Shown: positions 34,323 through 43,335 of the stretch, in pieces
Layout of the letters: each line of letters starts with the position of its first letter
Position numbering within the stretch: the stretch's first letter is position 1
DNA from: Verrucomicrobiaceae bacterium
GTDB lineage: Bacteria; Verrucomicrobiota; Verrucomicrobiia; Verrucomicrobiales; Verrucomicrobiaceae
Direction: 5' to 3'
Assembly (NCBI GenBank): GCA_016713245.1
Contig: JADJPM010000004.1
Location: 1,798,001 to 1,862,000, forward strand
DNA: 64,000 nt
The notes under the pieces: model-generated
The model's input: the letters and a program-made list of their open reading frames with translations, nothing else
What the model was told of the DNA's origin: nothing
Database searches by the model: none
Position numbers and translations under genes: made by a program

Positions 34323-34778
34323 TCAGCGGCTGGCCCACAGCCGTGTGCGGTGGTGGCGGTAAGCGAAGAGAAGCATCAGGTAGAGCCGCACAGCGGTCTC
34401 GGAGATGACTTTGCCCCACCAGGAACGGCCGAAGGTGTAGGTGATGGTGTCGTGCATAAGGCAGCCGCCATCCGGGAGCGGTTCGAAGCGGTGTTCGTGC
34501 ACGAATTGAGCGAAGGGACCTTCGAGCATCTCGTCCACGAGCACGGTGGGAGGTTGCACCGTCTTCCAGCGGCATTTCCAGCGCATGGGGATGATGCCCC
34601 AATCGCGGCAACGAAGTTCGAGCAAGCGGCCTTCCTGCGCTGGGCCGTCGGTTTGCAGGCTGACGAGCTTCAGCGTCGGTGGCATGACGTGGACGATGTT
34701 TCGCGGATCGCTGTGAAAGGCGAACATGACCTCGGCGCTGGCGGCGAGGCGGGGGCTGGCACGGAAGGTGGAGGGCAT
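34323..34778 (-). CDS. SRPBCC-family (START-like) ligand-binding protein
   Basis: A 151-residue single-domain protein of the SRPBCC/cyclase-dehydrase fold: SAEVMFAFHSDPRNIVHVMPP at the start, LLELRCRDWGIIPMRWKCRW in the middle, and the conserved FVHEHRFEPLPDGGCLMHDTITYTF with the family's aromatic and Asp residues, then a long C-terminal helix. Members bind hydrophobic ligands or act as cofactors of neighbouring enzymes. It starts 2 nt after the rarD stop, so the two are likely cotranscribed. Confidence 0.82.
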   Translation of the reverse strand: MPSTFRASPRLAASAEVMFAFHSDPRNIVHVMPPTLKLVSLQTDGPAQEGRLLELRCRDWGIIPMRWKCRWKTVQPPTVLVDEMLEGPFAQFVHEHRFEPLPDGGCLMHDTITYTFGRSWWGKVISETAVRLYLMLLFAYRHHRTRLWASR

Positions 34779-34780
34779 GA

Positions 34781-35680
34781 TCAGGCTTTCACCTGACTAC
34801 GCCGGGCGTGGAGAAACAGATTGCCGCAGAACAAGGCCACGCCGGTCCAGATGAGGCCGAAGGACATGAGCGAGGCGGCATTGACCGGCTCGCCATAGAT
34901 GAAAGCGCCCACGAGGAACTGGCCGGTAGGCGCGAGGAATTGAAGCAGGCCGAGAAGAGCAAAGGGCAGTTCGCGGGCACCTCGGGCAAAGCCTAGGAGA
35001 GGGATCGTGGTGATGATGCCGAGGCCCAAGATGAGCAGTAGATCGCGAGTGGAGGCCGTGCCCCAGATGGAAGCGCCGCTTTGTTGGCTCCAAAGGAGAT
35101 ACACGATGGCGATGGGGATGCCGATGATGGTTTCCATGGCGAGACCCGGCAGCGATCCGAGCGTCGAGCGACGCCTAGCGAGACCGTAGAGGGCAAAACT
35201 GCCCGCCAGCAGCAATCCAATCCAGGGAAAGCGACCCACGAGCACGAGCTGCATCGTGACGCCTGCGGCGGCGAAGGCGATGCTGAGCTTTTGCAGGCGT
35301 GAAAGGCTTTCGCCGAGCCAAAAGCTGCCGATGAGCACATTGAGCAGCGGATTGATGAAGTAGCCGAGGCTGCAATCGAGGATGCGCCCATGCTGCGCCG
35401 CCCACACGAAGACGCCCCAGTTGATCGCGAGAAGGAAAGCGGACCACGCGTGGGCTTTGATCAGCGTGAGGCTGCGGAGTGATTGCAGGAAGCCTGTCCA
35501 TTCGCCGCGCAGTAGGAGCAGCGGCAGCACCGTGGCCATCGTCCACACCACCCGCTGCGCCAGCGCTACATCACTGCCGAGATGGCCGATCTGCTTCCAA
35601 TACACCGGCAGCACGCCCCACAGGCCAAAGGCCATCACCGCGCCGAGGATGGCGCTGGTGGAGGGGCGGGGAGGGGGCAT
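34781..35680 (-). CDS. rarD: RarD-type EamA-family transporter
   Basis: A 299-residue inner-membrane permease with about ten hydrophobic segments in the EamA arrangement. The start AVMAFGLWGVLPVYWKQI and the motifs AINWGVFVWAAQHGRILDCSLGYFINPLLNVLIG and FARGARELPFALLGLLQFLAPT are typical of RarD (chloramphenicol-sensitive protein) rather than other EamA members. Substrate unknown. It appears to be the first gene of the minus-strand group that continues to 28252. Confidence 0.9.
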   Translation of the reverse strand: MPPPRPSTSAILGAVMAFGLWGVLPVYWKQIGHLGSDVALAQRVVWTMATVLPLLLLRGEWTGFLQSLRSLTLIKAHAWSAFLLAINWGVFVWAAQHGRILDCSLGYFINPLLNVLIGSFWLGESLSRLQKLSIAFAAAGVTMQLVLVGRFPWIGLLLAGSFALYGLARRRSTLGSLPGLAMETIIGIPIAIVYLLWSQQSGASIWGTASTRDLLLILGLGIITTIPLLGFARGARELPFALLGLLQFLAPTGQFLVGAFIYGEPVNAASLMSFGLIWTGVALFCGNLFLHARRSQVKA

Positions 35681-35700
35681 TTCTTTTGAAGCAGGAGCGT

Positions 35701-35784
35701 GTAGCGGCGGGCGTCAGCACGCCGAAGAGTGATGGGGACCACTCTTGAGACGCTCGGTTTCGGAAAACTGACGTTTTCCGCTAC
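35701..35784. repeat. 84-bp structured element with closing stem and three hairpins
   Basis: Ends GTAGC (35701-35705) and GCTAC (35780-35784) pair. Inside are three hairpins: GGCGT/ACGCC (35710-35723), AAGAGTG/CACTCTT (35725-35746) and GGAAAAC/GTTTTCC (35762-35779). It lies in the gap between cstA and rarD. The fold is cloverleaf-like, but no tRNA consensus is present. Confidence 0.75.
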
Positions 35785-35792
35785 GAGAGGGA

Positions 35793-37835
35793 TTACGCTC
35801 CTTCCGGCAGCGCCACATAGGCTTCTTCGTTGAGCACAATCTTCTTCGAGCCGCTGAGGAGTTTGATCCACTCACGCAGGCAGCCGAGGAAGATGATAGC
35901 GACGGCGAGGAGGAAGAAGGCGGTCACAAAGGTGTCCACGGTGAAATTGAACTGCTGGGCGCCCCAGACTTTCATTTCTGCTGGGGTGCCTCCGGCGGCC
36001 ATTTTGTCGCCGTAGAACTTGGCACCGGAGATGAAGCCCATGCGGGGATCTTTGTCGAAGAGCTTGATGTAGCCAGCGGTGAAGGTGGCGCTCATCAGGA
36101 AGAGCAGCGGGATGACGGTGACGAGCAGGTAGCGGGCCTTGCCCATCTTGATGAGGATCGTGGTGCCAAGGCAGAAAGCGATCACGGCGAGGAGCTGATT
36201 CGCAATGCCAAAGAGCGGCCACAGCGTGTTGATGCCGCCGAGCGGATCGACAACGCCTTGATAGAGGAAGTAACCCCAGGCGGCGACGAGCACGGCGCTG
36301 GCGAAAACGTTCGCCGGAAGGCTGCGGGTGTTGCCCAGCGGCTTCCAGATGCCGCCGAGGAAGTCCTGGAGAATGAAGCGTCCCACCCGTGTGCCCGCGT
36401 CGATGGTTGTGAGGATGAACAAGGCCTCAAACATGATGGCGAAGTGATACCAGAACGACATCCAGGCCGGACCAAAGGCACGAGCGAACATCTGCGCCAT
36501 GCCGACGGCAAAGGTCGGCGCACCGCCCACGCGGCCAAACATGGTCTTCTCGCCGATGTCGGCAGCCAGTTTGTCCATTCCGGCCACGGTGACTGGGAAT
36601 CCGGCGGTGGAGATTACGCCGACGACCTCGGTCGGAGCCATGGTCTTGTTGATGCCGGCATTGATGGCGAAGTATTCGCCGGGTTGCAGCGCACAGGCGG
36701 CCACGAGAGCCATGAGGGCCACGAGCATCTCGGTGACCATCGCGCCGTAAGCGACGCTGCGGATGTCGGCTTCGTTATCGAGCAGCTTCGGCGTCGTGCC
36801 GGAGGAAATGAGCGCGTGGAAGCCTGAAATAGCCCCGCAGGCGATGGTGATGAAGACAAACGGAAACACCGAGCCGAGGAAGACGAGCCCCGTGCCATCG
36901 ACGAACTTCGTGAGCTTCGGCATTTGCAACTCAGGAGCCACCCAGATGACCACCACGGCCAAAACGGCCACCGTGCCGATCTTCATGAAGGTGCTCAAAT
37001 AGTCACGTGGAGCCAAAAGCATCCATACTGGCAGCACGGAGGCCGCGAAGCCGTAGATCATGATCGACCACGCGATGGTCTCGCCCTGGTAGTCGAAGAA
37101 GTGCTCGATGCCCCATTCCTTGAGATTACTGCCGGCCCACACGCTGACGATGAGGCCCACGATGCCGAAGATCGTGATGTTTCGCACACTGACGCCGAAG
37201 ATCGTGTGACCAAAGCCCATGATGAAGGCCAGCGGGATCGTCATCGCGATGGTGAAGAGGCCCCAGGGGCTTTCCGCGAGCGCTTTGACCACCACCAGGC
37301 CGAGCACGGCGAGCAGGATCGTCATGATCGCCAGCACGGAAATCATCGCCACGAAGCCGACGAGGGGATTCACCTCTTCTTTGAGCATCTGGCCCACCGA
37401 TTTGCCGCCGCGGCGGATGGAGGCAAACATCACGATGGCGTCATGCACGCCGCCGCCGAGCGTCGCACCGATCAAAATCCATAGCATGCCCGGTAGGTAG
37501 CCAAACTGTGCCGCCAGCACCGGCCCCACGAGCGGTCCAGGCCCCGCGATGGCGGCAAAGTGATGGCCGAAGACCACCCACTTGTTCGTCGGCACAAAGT
37601 CCTTGCCGTCCTTGTGCGTCACCGAGGGCGGAGCACGGTGCTTGTCGAGCACGAGCACCTTCGTGATGAGCCACTTGCTGTAAAAGCGATACGCCACGGC
37701 AAAGGAGCATATCCCGGCTACCACGATCCAGAGGGCGTTGATGGTCTCTCCTTTGTGAAGAGCCGAAAATGCGACCGAACCGGCTCCAAGGGCGGAGATG
37801 GCGATCCAGATGAGAATTTGCAGTGGTTTGGGCAT
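35793..37835 (-). CDS. cstA: Carbon starvation protein CstA (pyruvate/peptide transporter)
   Basis: A 680-residue inner-membrane transporter with about 16 hydrophobic segments. The family hallmarks are AAIAGPGPLVGPVLAAQFG, GGGVHDAIVMFASIRRGGKS and HALISSGTTPKLL. CstA takes up peptides or pyruvate during carbon limitation. The ATG at 37835 is preferred because it is just before the first membrane segment; the frame is open to 37919, but that start lies within a terminator hairpin. No CstA partner (YbdD-like) is adjacent. Confidence 0.93.
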   Translation of the reverse strand: MPKPLQILIWIAISALGAGSVAFSALHKGETINALWIVVAGICSFAVAYRFYSKWLITKVLVLDKHRAPPSVTHKDGKDFVPTNKWVVFGHHFAAIAGPGPLVGPVLAAQFGYLPGMLWILIGATLGGGVHDAIVMFASIRRGGKSVGQMLKEEVNPLVGFVAMISVLAIMTILLAVLGLVVVKALAESPWGLFTIAMTIPLAFIMGFGHTIFGVSVRNITIFGIVGLIVSVWAGSNLKEWGIEHFFDYQGETIAWSIMIYGFAASVLPVWMLLAPRDYLSTFMKIGTVAVLAVVVIWVAPELQMPKLTKFVDGTGLVFLGSVFPFVFITIACGAISGFHALISSGTTPKLLDNEADIRSVAYGAMVTEMLVALMALVAACALQPGEYFAINAGINKTMAPTEVVGVISTAGFPVTVAGMDKLAADIGEKTMFGRVGGAPTFAVGMAQMFARAFGPAWMSFWYHFAIMFEALFILTTIDAGTRVGRFILQDFLGGIWKPLGNTRSLPANVFASAVLVAAWGYFLYQGVVDPLGGINTLWPLFGIANQLLAVIAFCLGTTILIKMGKARYLLVTVIPLLFLMSATFTAGYIKLFDKDPRMGFISGAKFYGDKMAAGGTPAEMKVWGAQQFNFTVDTFVTAFFLLAVAIIFLGCLREWIKLLSGSKKIVLNEEAYVALPEGA

Positions 37836-37917
37836 GGCGGCGGCGAGACTAGCGGGAGGCAAACGAAGCATCAACCGCGAATCCGATGTTGGTGTGCCTG
37901 TCTGATCTTGGAAAAAC

Positions 37918-37949
37918 AAAACGCCCGGATCAGGTGATCCGGGCGTTTT
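37918..37949. terminator. Bidirectional rho-independent terminator-like hairpin
   Basis: AAAACGCCCGGATC and GATCCGGGCGTTTT form a 14-bp stem with a 4-nt loop, flanked by A-run and T-run, so it can act in both directions. It lies upstream of cstA and 82 bp after the stop of the prepilin-like gene on the minus strand. Confidence 0.8.
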
Positions 37950-38030
37950 GGGAAGAGAAGGGGAGAATTCGCCAATCCCCGCCCTGGAGCCAACAGCCAG
38001 AAGAACTCCAAAGCGGGGCGGCGAAAGGCG

Positions 38031-38477
38031 TTAGAGGCTACCACCTCCCTGGGTGACGGGCTTCCGCTGGAAAGAGTAGCGCAGATCACCGTTTTCGATG
38101 GTGATGTAGTTGGCGGCACCGGCGATGTCTTCATTGCTGAGGCCGGGAACGGAATAATGGCGGCCTTTCAGAGCGCCACGCTTCACGGAGTCGCCTTGGC
38201 TGATGTCATGGAGGATTTCCAGAAGGTTTTCACGAGCGTGGCCCTTGTCATCCATGACAAAGTTCAAACCAGCGGCCGAGGCCATGGTGTTAATCGAGAC
38301 AAGTTCCTGAGCGTTGCGGCGGTCACGAGCAGCATAAAAGGCGTCGTTGTTACCCCACATTGGAACCAGGATGGCTACGATGATGCCGAGGATGGCTACA
38401 AACATCATCATTTCGAAGAAGCTGAAGCCCTGCTTGGAGCGGGTGAGGTAGGTGGTGTGAGGAGCGGCTGTTTTCAT
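38031..38477 (-). CDS. Prepilin-like protein (type IV pilin / type II secretion N-terminus)
   Basis: A 148-residue protein with a prepilin peptidase site: KQG then FSFFEMMMFVAILGIIVAIL, where cleavage before Phe leaves Glu at position 5 and a 20-residue hydrophobic helix. The rest (YAARDRRNAQELVSINTMASAAG) continues the pseudopilin helix and then a small globular domain. Such proteins are common in Verrucomicrobia, often singly, as pseudopilins of secretion systems. No pilus genes are adjacent. Confidence 0.85.
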   Translation of the reverse strand: MKTAAPHTTYLTRSKQGFSFFEMMMFVAILGIIVAILVPMWGNNDAFYAARDRRNAQELVSINTMASAAGLNFVMDDKGHARENLLEILHDISQGDSVKRGALKGRHYSVPGLSNEDIAGAANYITIENGDLRYSFQRKPVTQGGGSL

Positions 38478-38510
38478 GGCTGTTTTGAATTGTGAGTGGA
38501 TTCTATGGGA

Positions 38511-38516
38511 ATTATA
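38511..38516 (-). promoter_or_regulatory. Possible -10 element TATAAT of the prepilin-like gene
   Basis: On the minus strand TATAAT occurs 34 bp before the ATG. No good -35 box is found at the expected spacing, so this is only a candidate. Confidence 0.4.
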
Positions 38517-38770
38517 TCACGCTTGCAAGGACTTTGTTATCATATTTTCACTTTTTCTCAATAGTGAGGCTAAAAGTCGTGAATTTAGCCTTGAATGACC
38601 TCATTCTGACATTTGGGGATCGTCAGAATCTCGTCACGGGATTTGAGCCAGCAGACTCCTAGCTGTGCCAATCACGCCGCTGTGGGCAGGCGCTCTCGAT
38701 TGGCAGTTGGCGCTGGATTCACGGATCGTTTCATTGATTTCCGACGCCTGGGCTTCATGGGTGCAGTTCC

Positions 38771-40645
38771 ATGACGTCTCCCATTAGCGACCAAGACATC
38801 TACTTTTTCCGTGAAGGCACTCATCAGCGGCTTTGGGAGGTGCTCGGAGCGCATCTCACGCCGGAAGGCTGCCATTTCTCCGTCTGGGCACCGAATGCCC
38901 GGGATGTCAGCGTCGTGGGAGACTGGAACGGCTGGGACGGGCGGGTGCATCCGATGCAGATGCGAGGTGAAAGTGGCGTCTGGGAGCTTTTTGTGCCCGG
39001 GGTGCAGGAGAACGCGCACTACAAATTCGAGCTGCACGACCAGCATGGGCATCTACGCGTGAAAAGCGATCCGATGGCGGTTTATGGTCAGCATGGAGAG
39101 GCCACCGCGAGCCTGACCTTTGACCTCAAACGCTACCGTTGGTCTGATGGCGAATGGATGCAGCGCCGGACACAAACAGACCTGTACCATTCCCCCATGA
39201 GCATCTATGAGGTGCATCCGGGCTCGTGGAAGCGAAACATGAACGATGGCGGGCGGTGGCTGAGTTACCGTGAACTGGCGGACGATTTGATTCCTTATGT
39301 GAAGGGCCTTGGTTTCACGCACATTGAGCTCATGGGTATCGCTGAGCATCCCTTTGATGGCTCGTGGGGCTATCAGGTGACGGGTTATTATGCGCCAACG
39401 AGTCGTTTCGGGAACCCGGACGAGTTCCGCGAGTTCGTGGACCGCTGCCATCAAAATGGCCTCGGCGTCATCCTCGACTGGGTGCCCGGCCATTTCCCGA
39501 AGGACGATCATGGCTTAGCCAAATTTGATGGTAGCGCCCTCTATGAGCATGCGGACCCGCGTCAAGGCGAGCACATGGACTGGGGCACGCTCATCTTTAA
39601 CTACGGCCGCACCGAGGTGAAGAACTTCCTTGTCGCCAATGCCCTCTACTGGCTGGACCAGTTTCACATCGACGGTCTCCGTGTGGATGCCGTGGCCTCG
39701 ATGCTCTACCTCGATTACTCACGCAACGCTGGTGAATGGGTGCCAAACTACCTTGGGGGCCGCGAAAACCTAGATGCCATCGCCTTCATGCGAGAGCTGA
39801 ACAGTGTGTGCTATGCCAATCATCCCGGCACCACCATCATCGCGGAGGAAAGCACCGCCTGGGGCGGCGTCTCACGGCCAGTGAGCACCGGCGGGCTTGG
39901 TTTCGGCTTCAAATGGAACATGGGCTGGATGAATGACAGCCTGCGCTACATGCAGAAGGAGCCCGTGCATCGCAAATATCACCACGGTGAGGCGTCCTTC
40001 TCGATGATCTATGCCTACGACGAGAATTTCATCCTCGTCCTCAGCCACGACGAGGTCGTGCATGGCAAAGGCAGCCTCATCAACAAGATGCCCGGCGATC
40101 GCTGGCAGAAGTTTGCCAATTTGCGCATGTTCTTGGCTTGGATGTGGATGCATCCGGGCAAGAAGCTGCTCTTCATGGGCGGTGAGTTCGGCCAATGGAA
40201 TGAGTGGAAGCATGATGCGAGCCTCGACTGGCATCTCTTCCTCGGTGAAGAGCACAGCGGCTTGCAGCGCCTCGTGAAAGACCTCAACCATCTCTACACC
40301 AGCCGCAAAGCCCTTCACGCCTGGGACCACGAGGCAGGCGGTTTCTTCTGGCTCGATGCGAACGATGCGGAGGGCAGTGTCTTCGCCTTCGCTCGCACGT
40401 CACCGGATGGCGACAAGGTCTATGTGCTCGTGAATGCCACCCCCGTGCCTCGAAAGGGCTATCGTGCCGGTATCGCCGATGCAGGCAGCTATCGTGAGCT
40501 GCTCAACACCGACGCTCCAATCTACGCCGGCAGTGGCGTGAGCGCCGGGGCAGGCTTCCAGGCTCAGGAGGTGCCATGGCAAGGCCAGCCGTGGAGCATT
40601 GTCGTCGATCTGCCGCCGCTGGGCGTGTTGGTGCTTGGACGATGA
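38771..40645 (+). CDS. glgB: 1,4-alpha-glucan branching enzyme
   Basis: A 624-residue GH13 enzyme that makes alpha-1,6 branches in glycogen. It has the N-terminal carbohydrate-binding module (GCHFSVWAPNARDVSVVGDWNGW), then the catalytic barrel with HIELMGIAEHPFDGSWGYQVTGYY, the nucleophile Asp in DGLRVDAVASML, the acid Glu in IIAEESTAWGG and the second Asp in LSHDEVVHGK. Length is normal. The glycogen synthase-like gene lies elsewhere in the window (14440). The glutathione peroxidase gene starts 34 bp downstream. Confidence 0.95.
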   Translation: MTSPISDQDIYFFREGTHQRLWEVLGAHLTPEGCHFSVWAPNARDVSVVGDWNGWDGRVHPMQMRGESGVWELFVPGVQENAHYKFELHDQHGHLRVKSDPMAVYGQHGEATASLTFDLKRYRWSDGEWMQRRTQTDLYHSPMSIYEVHPGSWKRNMNDGGRWLSYRELADDLIPYVKGLGFTHIELMGIAEHPFDGSWGYQVTGYYAPTSRFGNPDEFREFVDRCHQNGLGVILDWVPGHFPKDDHGLAKFDGSALYEHADPRQGEHMDWGTLIFNYGRTEVKNFLVANALYWLDQFHIDGLRVDAVASMLYLDYSRNAGEWVPNYLGGRENLDAIAFMRELNSVCYANHPGTTIIAEESTAWGGVSRPVSTGGLGFGFKWNMGWMNDSLRYMQKEPVHRKYHHGEASFSMIYAYDENFILVLSHDEVVHGKGSLINKMPGDRWQKFANLRMFLAWMWMHPGKKLLFMGGEFGQWNEWKHDASLDWHLFLGEEHSGLQRLVKDLNHLYTSRKALHAWDHEAGGFFWLDANDAEGSVFAFARTSPDGDKVYVLVNATPVPRKGYRAGIADAGSYRELLNTDAPIYAGSGVSAGAGFQAQEVPWQGQPWSIVVDLPPLGVLVLGR

Positions 40646-40679
40646 AGGATTGGCGAGCGGGCGGCGTTCCTTCCGCCCC

Positions 40680-41231
40680 ATGAAATTACTTACCCTCGCC
40701 ACCACCCTCCTTGCTGCGGTCGCCCTGAGCGCCGCAGACGCGCCCAAGTCGGTCTATGATGTCCCGTTGAAGGACATTGACGGCAAAGAAACCTCCCTCA
40801 AAGCCTTTCAGGGCAAGGTCATGCTCATCGTCAACGTCGCCTCGAAGTGCGGGAAGACGCCGCAGTATGCGCAGCTCGAGCAGCTCAATCAGGAGTTCAA
40901 GAAAGACGGGCTCGCCGTCCTTGGCTTTCCTTGCAACGACTTCGGAAAACAGGAGCCGGGCACGAATGAGGAGATTAAGGAATTCTGTTCCACGAAGTAC
41001 AAAGTGACCTTCCCGATGTTCGACAAGGTCGTCGTCAAAGGCCCTGAGCAGCATCCGCTCTACCAGGTGCTCAGCGGTCCCGCCTCACCCTTCCCAGGCG
41101 ATGTGAAATGGAACTTCGGCAAATTCCTCGTCGGCAAAGACGGCAAGATTTTGAAGCGCTTCGAGCCGGGTGACAAGCCGGACGCTCCGCAGGTCGTCGC
41201 TGCCATCAAAGAGGCGCTCGCCGCGAAGTAG
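40680..41231 (+). CDS. Exported glutathione peroxidase-family protein
   Basis: A 183-residue thioredoxin-fold peroxidase with a signal peptide (KLLTLATTLLAAVALSAA). The active-site Cys is Cys57 in NVASKCGKTPQY, with the downstream motif FPCNDFGKQEPG (Asp replaces the usual Gln in CNQFG) and WNFGKFLV. It is the Cys type, not selenocysteine. It likely reduces peroxides outside the cytoplasm, probably with thioredoxin-like partners. Start chosen because the signal peptide begins here; the frame opens at 40599, inside glgB. Confidence 0.92.
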   Translation: MKLLTLATTLLAAVALSAADAPKSVYDVPLKDIDGKETSLKAFQGKVMLIVNVASKCGKTPQYAQLEQLNQEFKKDGLAVLGFPCNDFGKQEPGTNEEIKEFCSTKYKVTFPMFDKVVVKGPEQHPLYQVLSGPASPFPGDVKWNFGKFLVGKDGKILKRFEPGDKPDAPQVVAAIKEALAAK

Positions 41232-41250
41232 GCCAATCGGAAGCATCTGC

Positions 41251-41287
41251 TGCCGCGCCCGCCGAAAGGCTGGCGCGGCATTTTTTT
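41251..41287 (+). terminator. Rho-independent terminator after glutathione peroxidase
   Basis: TGCCGCGCC and GGCGCGGCA form a 9-bp stem with a 12-nt loop followed by seven T. It lies 20 bp after the peroxidase stop and points into the convergent glycosyltransferase gene. Confidence 0.85.
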
Positions 41288-41288
41288 G

Positions 41289-42416
41289 TCATGCAGGTAG
41301 GCAACGGCGGTAAAGCGCCTCCAGCTTGTTGAGCATCACGTCGATGCTGTGATGCTCCTCCACCATGCGACGGCCTGCTTGGCGTAGGCGGTCGGTTTCA
41401 GCTTTTTCCTCGAGGGTTTCCAAAATGCGGGCAGCGAAGGCTTCGTGATCGCCAGCAGGGAAAATGCGCCCCGTTTCGCCATCCCGAATAATCTCCGGGA
41501 TACCGCCGCAATCGCTCCCGACGACCGCCGTTTGGCAGGCGAGGGCCTGAAGTCCGATTTGGGGGACGCCTTCGTGCGCTTTGGAGGGGATGCACAGCAC
41601 ATCCAGAGCACGCAGGACTTCAGGGATGTCCTCGCGGTGCCCCAGAAAACTCACGGCAGGTCCGGCGCCATCTCGGATGGCGATTTGTTGATACACCGGT
41701 ACATCTCCGCCTCCCACGACCACAAATTGAATCGCCTCCCGCTTCTGGCGGAGCAGGTGAATGGCACGGAAGAAGGTATCGTGGCCCTTCCAGTATCGCA
41801 GGACGCTCACCATGCCCACGACGGGCGTGCCCGGCTGCACGGGTAGGGAGGCACGGGGACCTTCCAGGGTGAAGCGATCGGTGTCGATGCCCGTTGGTAG
41901 GGTGGTGATGTCTTCCGCTGCGATGGGGAAAATACGCCGAAAATGGGAGGTGATGCGGTCACTAGTGGTCAGGACGTGATCGGCGAAGGTCGTGAAGGCA
42001 TGCTTGCTGATGCTCGGATGGGGGTATTCCACATCAATGTGCCGGCTGCGGATCAGGAGCGGCGTCCGGGCAAGGCGGGCGGCAATCCCGAGCAGCCAGC
42101 CGTCCCGTGAGCTGTGGGTATTGACGATGTCGATCCGGTTCCGGCGGAGCCAAAAAGCCAATTGGAGGGCGTCGAGAGGGAGCCGTTTGCGGTCAAATAA
42201 ACAGGGGACGACGCCCATGCCAAAGTCCTGTGCCCGACGGAGGACCTGGGACTCAGGATGGGCCACCAGAAACACCTCATGCCCCCGTTCCTGAAATCCG
42301 CGTAGTTCCGCCATCACCCGGTGCTCCTGGCCGCCCCATCCGCGAGAACTTTCAGAATGCAGGATACGCCAAGGGCGGCGGGCGGGATGGGAGGGTAGGG
42401 GAGAGGGGGCGGGCAT
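41289..42416 (-). CDS. GT4 glycosyltransferase
   Basis: A 375-residue GT-B glycosyltransferase. The acceptor-side loop reads SESSRGWGGQEHRVMAEL and the donor-side domain has VGMVSVLRYWKGHDTFFRAI and the E-x7-E motif EGVPQIGLQALACQTAVVG. It probably builds a cell-surface glycan or lipopolysaccharide core. The ATG at 42416 is chosen; the frame is open to 42491, but the extra 25 residues are not family-like. It ends just after the terminator of the convergent peroxidase gene. Confidence 0.85.
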   Translation of the reverse strand: MPAPSPLPSHPARRPWRILHSESSRGWGGQEHRVMAELRGFQERGHEVFLVAHPESQVLRRAQDFGMGVVPCLFDRKRLPLDALQLAFWLRRNRIDIVNTHSSRDGWLLGIAARLARTPLLIRSRHIDVEYPHPSISKHAFTTFADHVLTTSDRITSHFRRIFPIAAEDITTLPTGIDTDRFTLEGPRASLPVQPGTPVVGMVSVLRYWKGHDTFFRAIHLLRQKREAIQFVVVGGGDVPVYQQIAIRDGAGPAVSFLGHREDIPEVLRALDVLCIPSKAHEGVPQIGLQALACQTAVVGSDCGGIPEIIRDGETGRIFPAGDHEAFAARILETLEEKAETDRLRQAGRRMVEEHHSIDVMLNKLEALYRRCLPA

Positions 42417-42534
42417 CAGTTTCCTTGTCTCAGGGAAGGTGGAATTGCATCGAAAAACTCGCCGGGAATTGCGGCGGTCATCGTCATTCAAAGTCTGAAT
42501 GATACGATTAAGGCGTTACAGAAGCCTGATTCGC

Positions 42535-43215
42535 TCAAAACAACATCGGCTGTTCGTCGTCGAGGGTTGTGACCTTGCTACGCTTCTTTTTGGGCTTTTC
42601 CTCGGTCGCTTCGGTCACATCTAAACCCTCCTCAGGAGGCGGTGGAGTCGCCACGGCTTCAACACGCTCGACTAACGGCGAACTCGTCAAGTTTTCGGCG
42701 ATGCTCGGAGGCGTTGTTTCGGCTGTTTCGGCTACTGTGACCACCATTGTTTCCTCCTTTACCACGGGATTTGCGTCATTCGGAAATTGGGCGTTGGAAG
42801 CTTCTTCGACAGGTTCCGGCTTCGTCCTTTTCGTCTTCTTTGTAACGATAGGGGCGTTCGTCTTGCCTTTTCGGACGCGGTGCTGTTCCACCCGGCGAGC
42901 GGTGAGGCCTCTAACTTTCGAAGCGTTGCCATTGTGCCGATCGAAGTTTGGGAAAGCCAGCTTGTTACCGGACTCAAGAAGCCAGCCTGCTTGAATGACT
43001 GCTTCAGTAAAACCTTTGCGGCCGCAGAGCTTGTCGAGGAATTCTTTTGTAACGTTTAAATCGTTTGGTTTTGCTCCGTTGAGCTCGGCCCACGACCACA
43101 GGCGAACGAGCTTTCCAACGACCGCATCGGAGTCGATTCGGAGCTTGGTGGCAATGGCACAGATTTCCGGTTTATCAGGGGTGGAGACTTCGATTTTGAT
43201 CCAGGGGCGTCGCAT
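42535..43215 (-). CDS. Phage-replication-like protein (DnaT/O-type N-terminus)
   Basis: A 226-residue protein. The N-terminal 100 residues (WIKIEVSTPDKPEICAIATKL, then DAVVGKLVRLWSWAELNG and LAFPNFDRHNGNASKVRGL) match the N-terminal domain of phage replication initiator-like proteins. The rest is a Glu/Pro/Thr/Lys-rich, probably disordered tail with several Lys-Lys motifs. No other phage gene is nearby. Base composition is visibly less GC-rich than the neighbours, suggesting transfer. GCGTTACA occurs just outside both ends (42513-42520 and 43269-43276). The start at 43215 is preferred over 43248 by family pattern. Confidence 0.65.
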   Translation of the reverse strand: MRRPWIKIEVSTPDKPEICAIATKLRIDSDAVVGKLVRLWSWAELNGAKPNDLNVTKEFLDKLCGRKGFTEAVIQAGWLLESGNKLAFPNFDRHNGNASKVRGLTARRVEQHRVRKGKTNAPIVTKKTKRTKPEPVEEASNAQFPNDANPVVKEETMVVTVAETAETTPPSIAENLTSSPLVERVEAVATPPPPEEGLDVTEATEEKPKKKRSKVTTLDDEQPMLF

Positions 43216-43335
43216 GAGGGGGGGGCGACAGGAGCACGAGCCAATCAAAGGTCAAAGAAACATTTGAAGCGTTACATTGTGAACAACTTCAAATCCCCTG
43301 AAAGCTAAGCCATTACCTCTCGTTTGCCTTTTCCC

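Noticed and set aside
35701..35784. tRNA gene
   Set aside because: Arm lengths and loops do not fit a tRNA, and no T-loop GTTCGA or CCA-type end is present.
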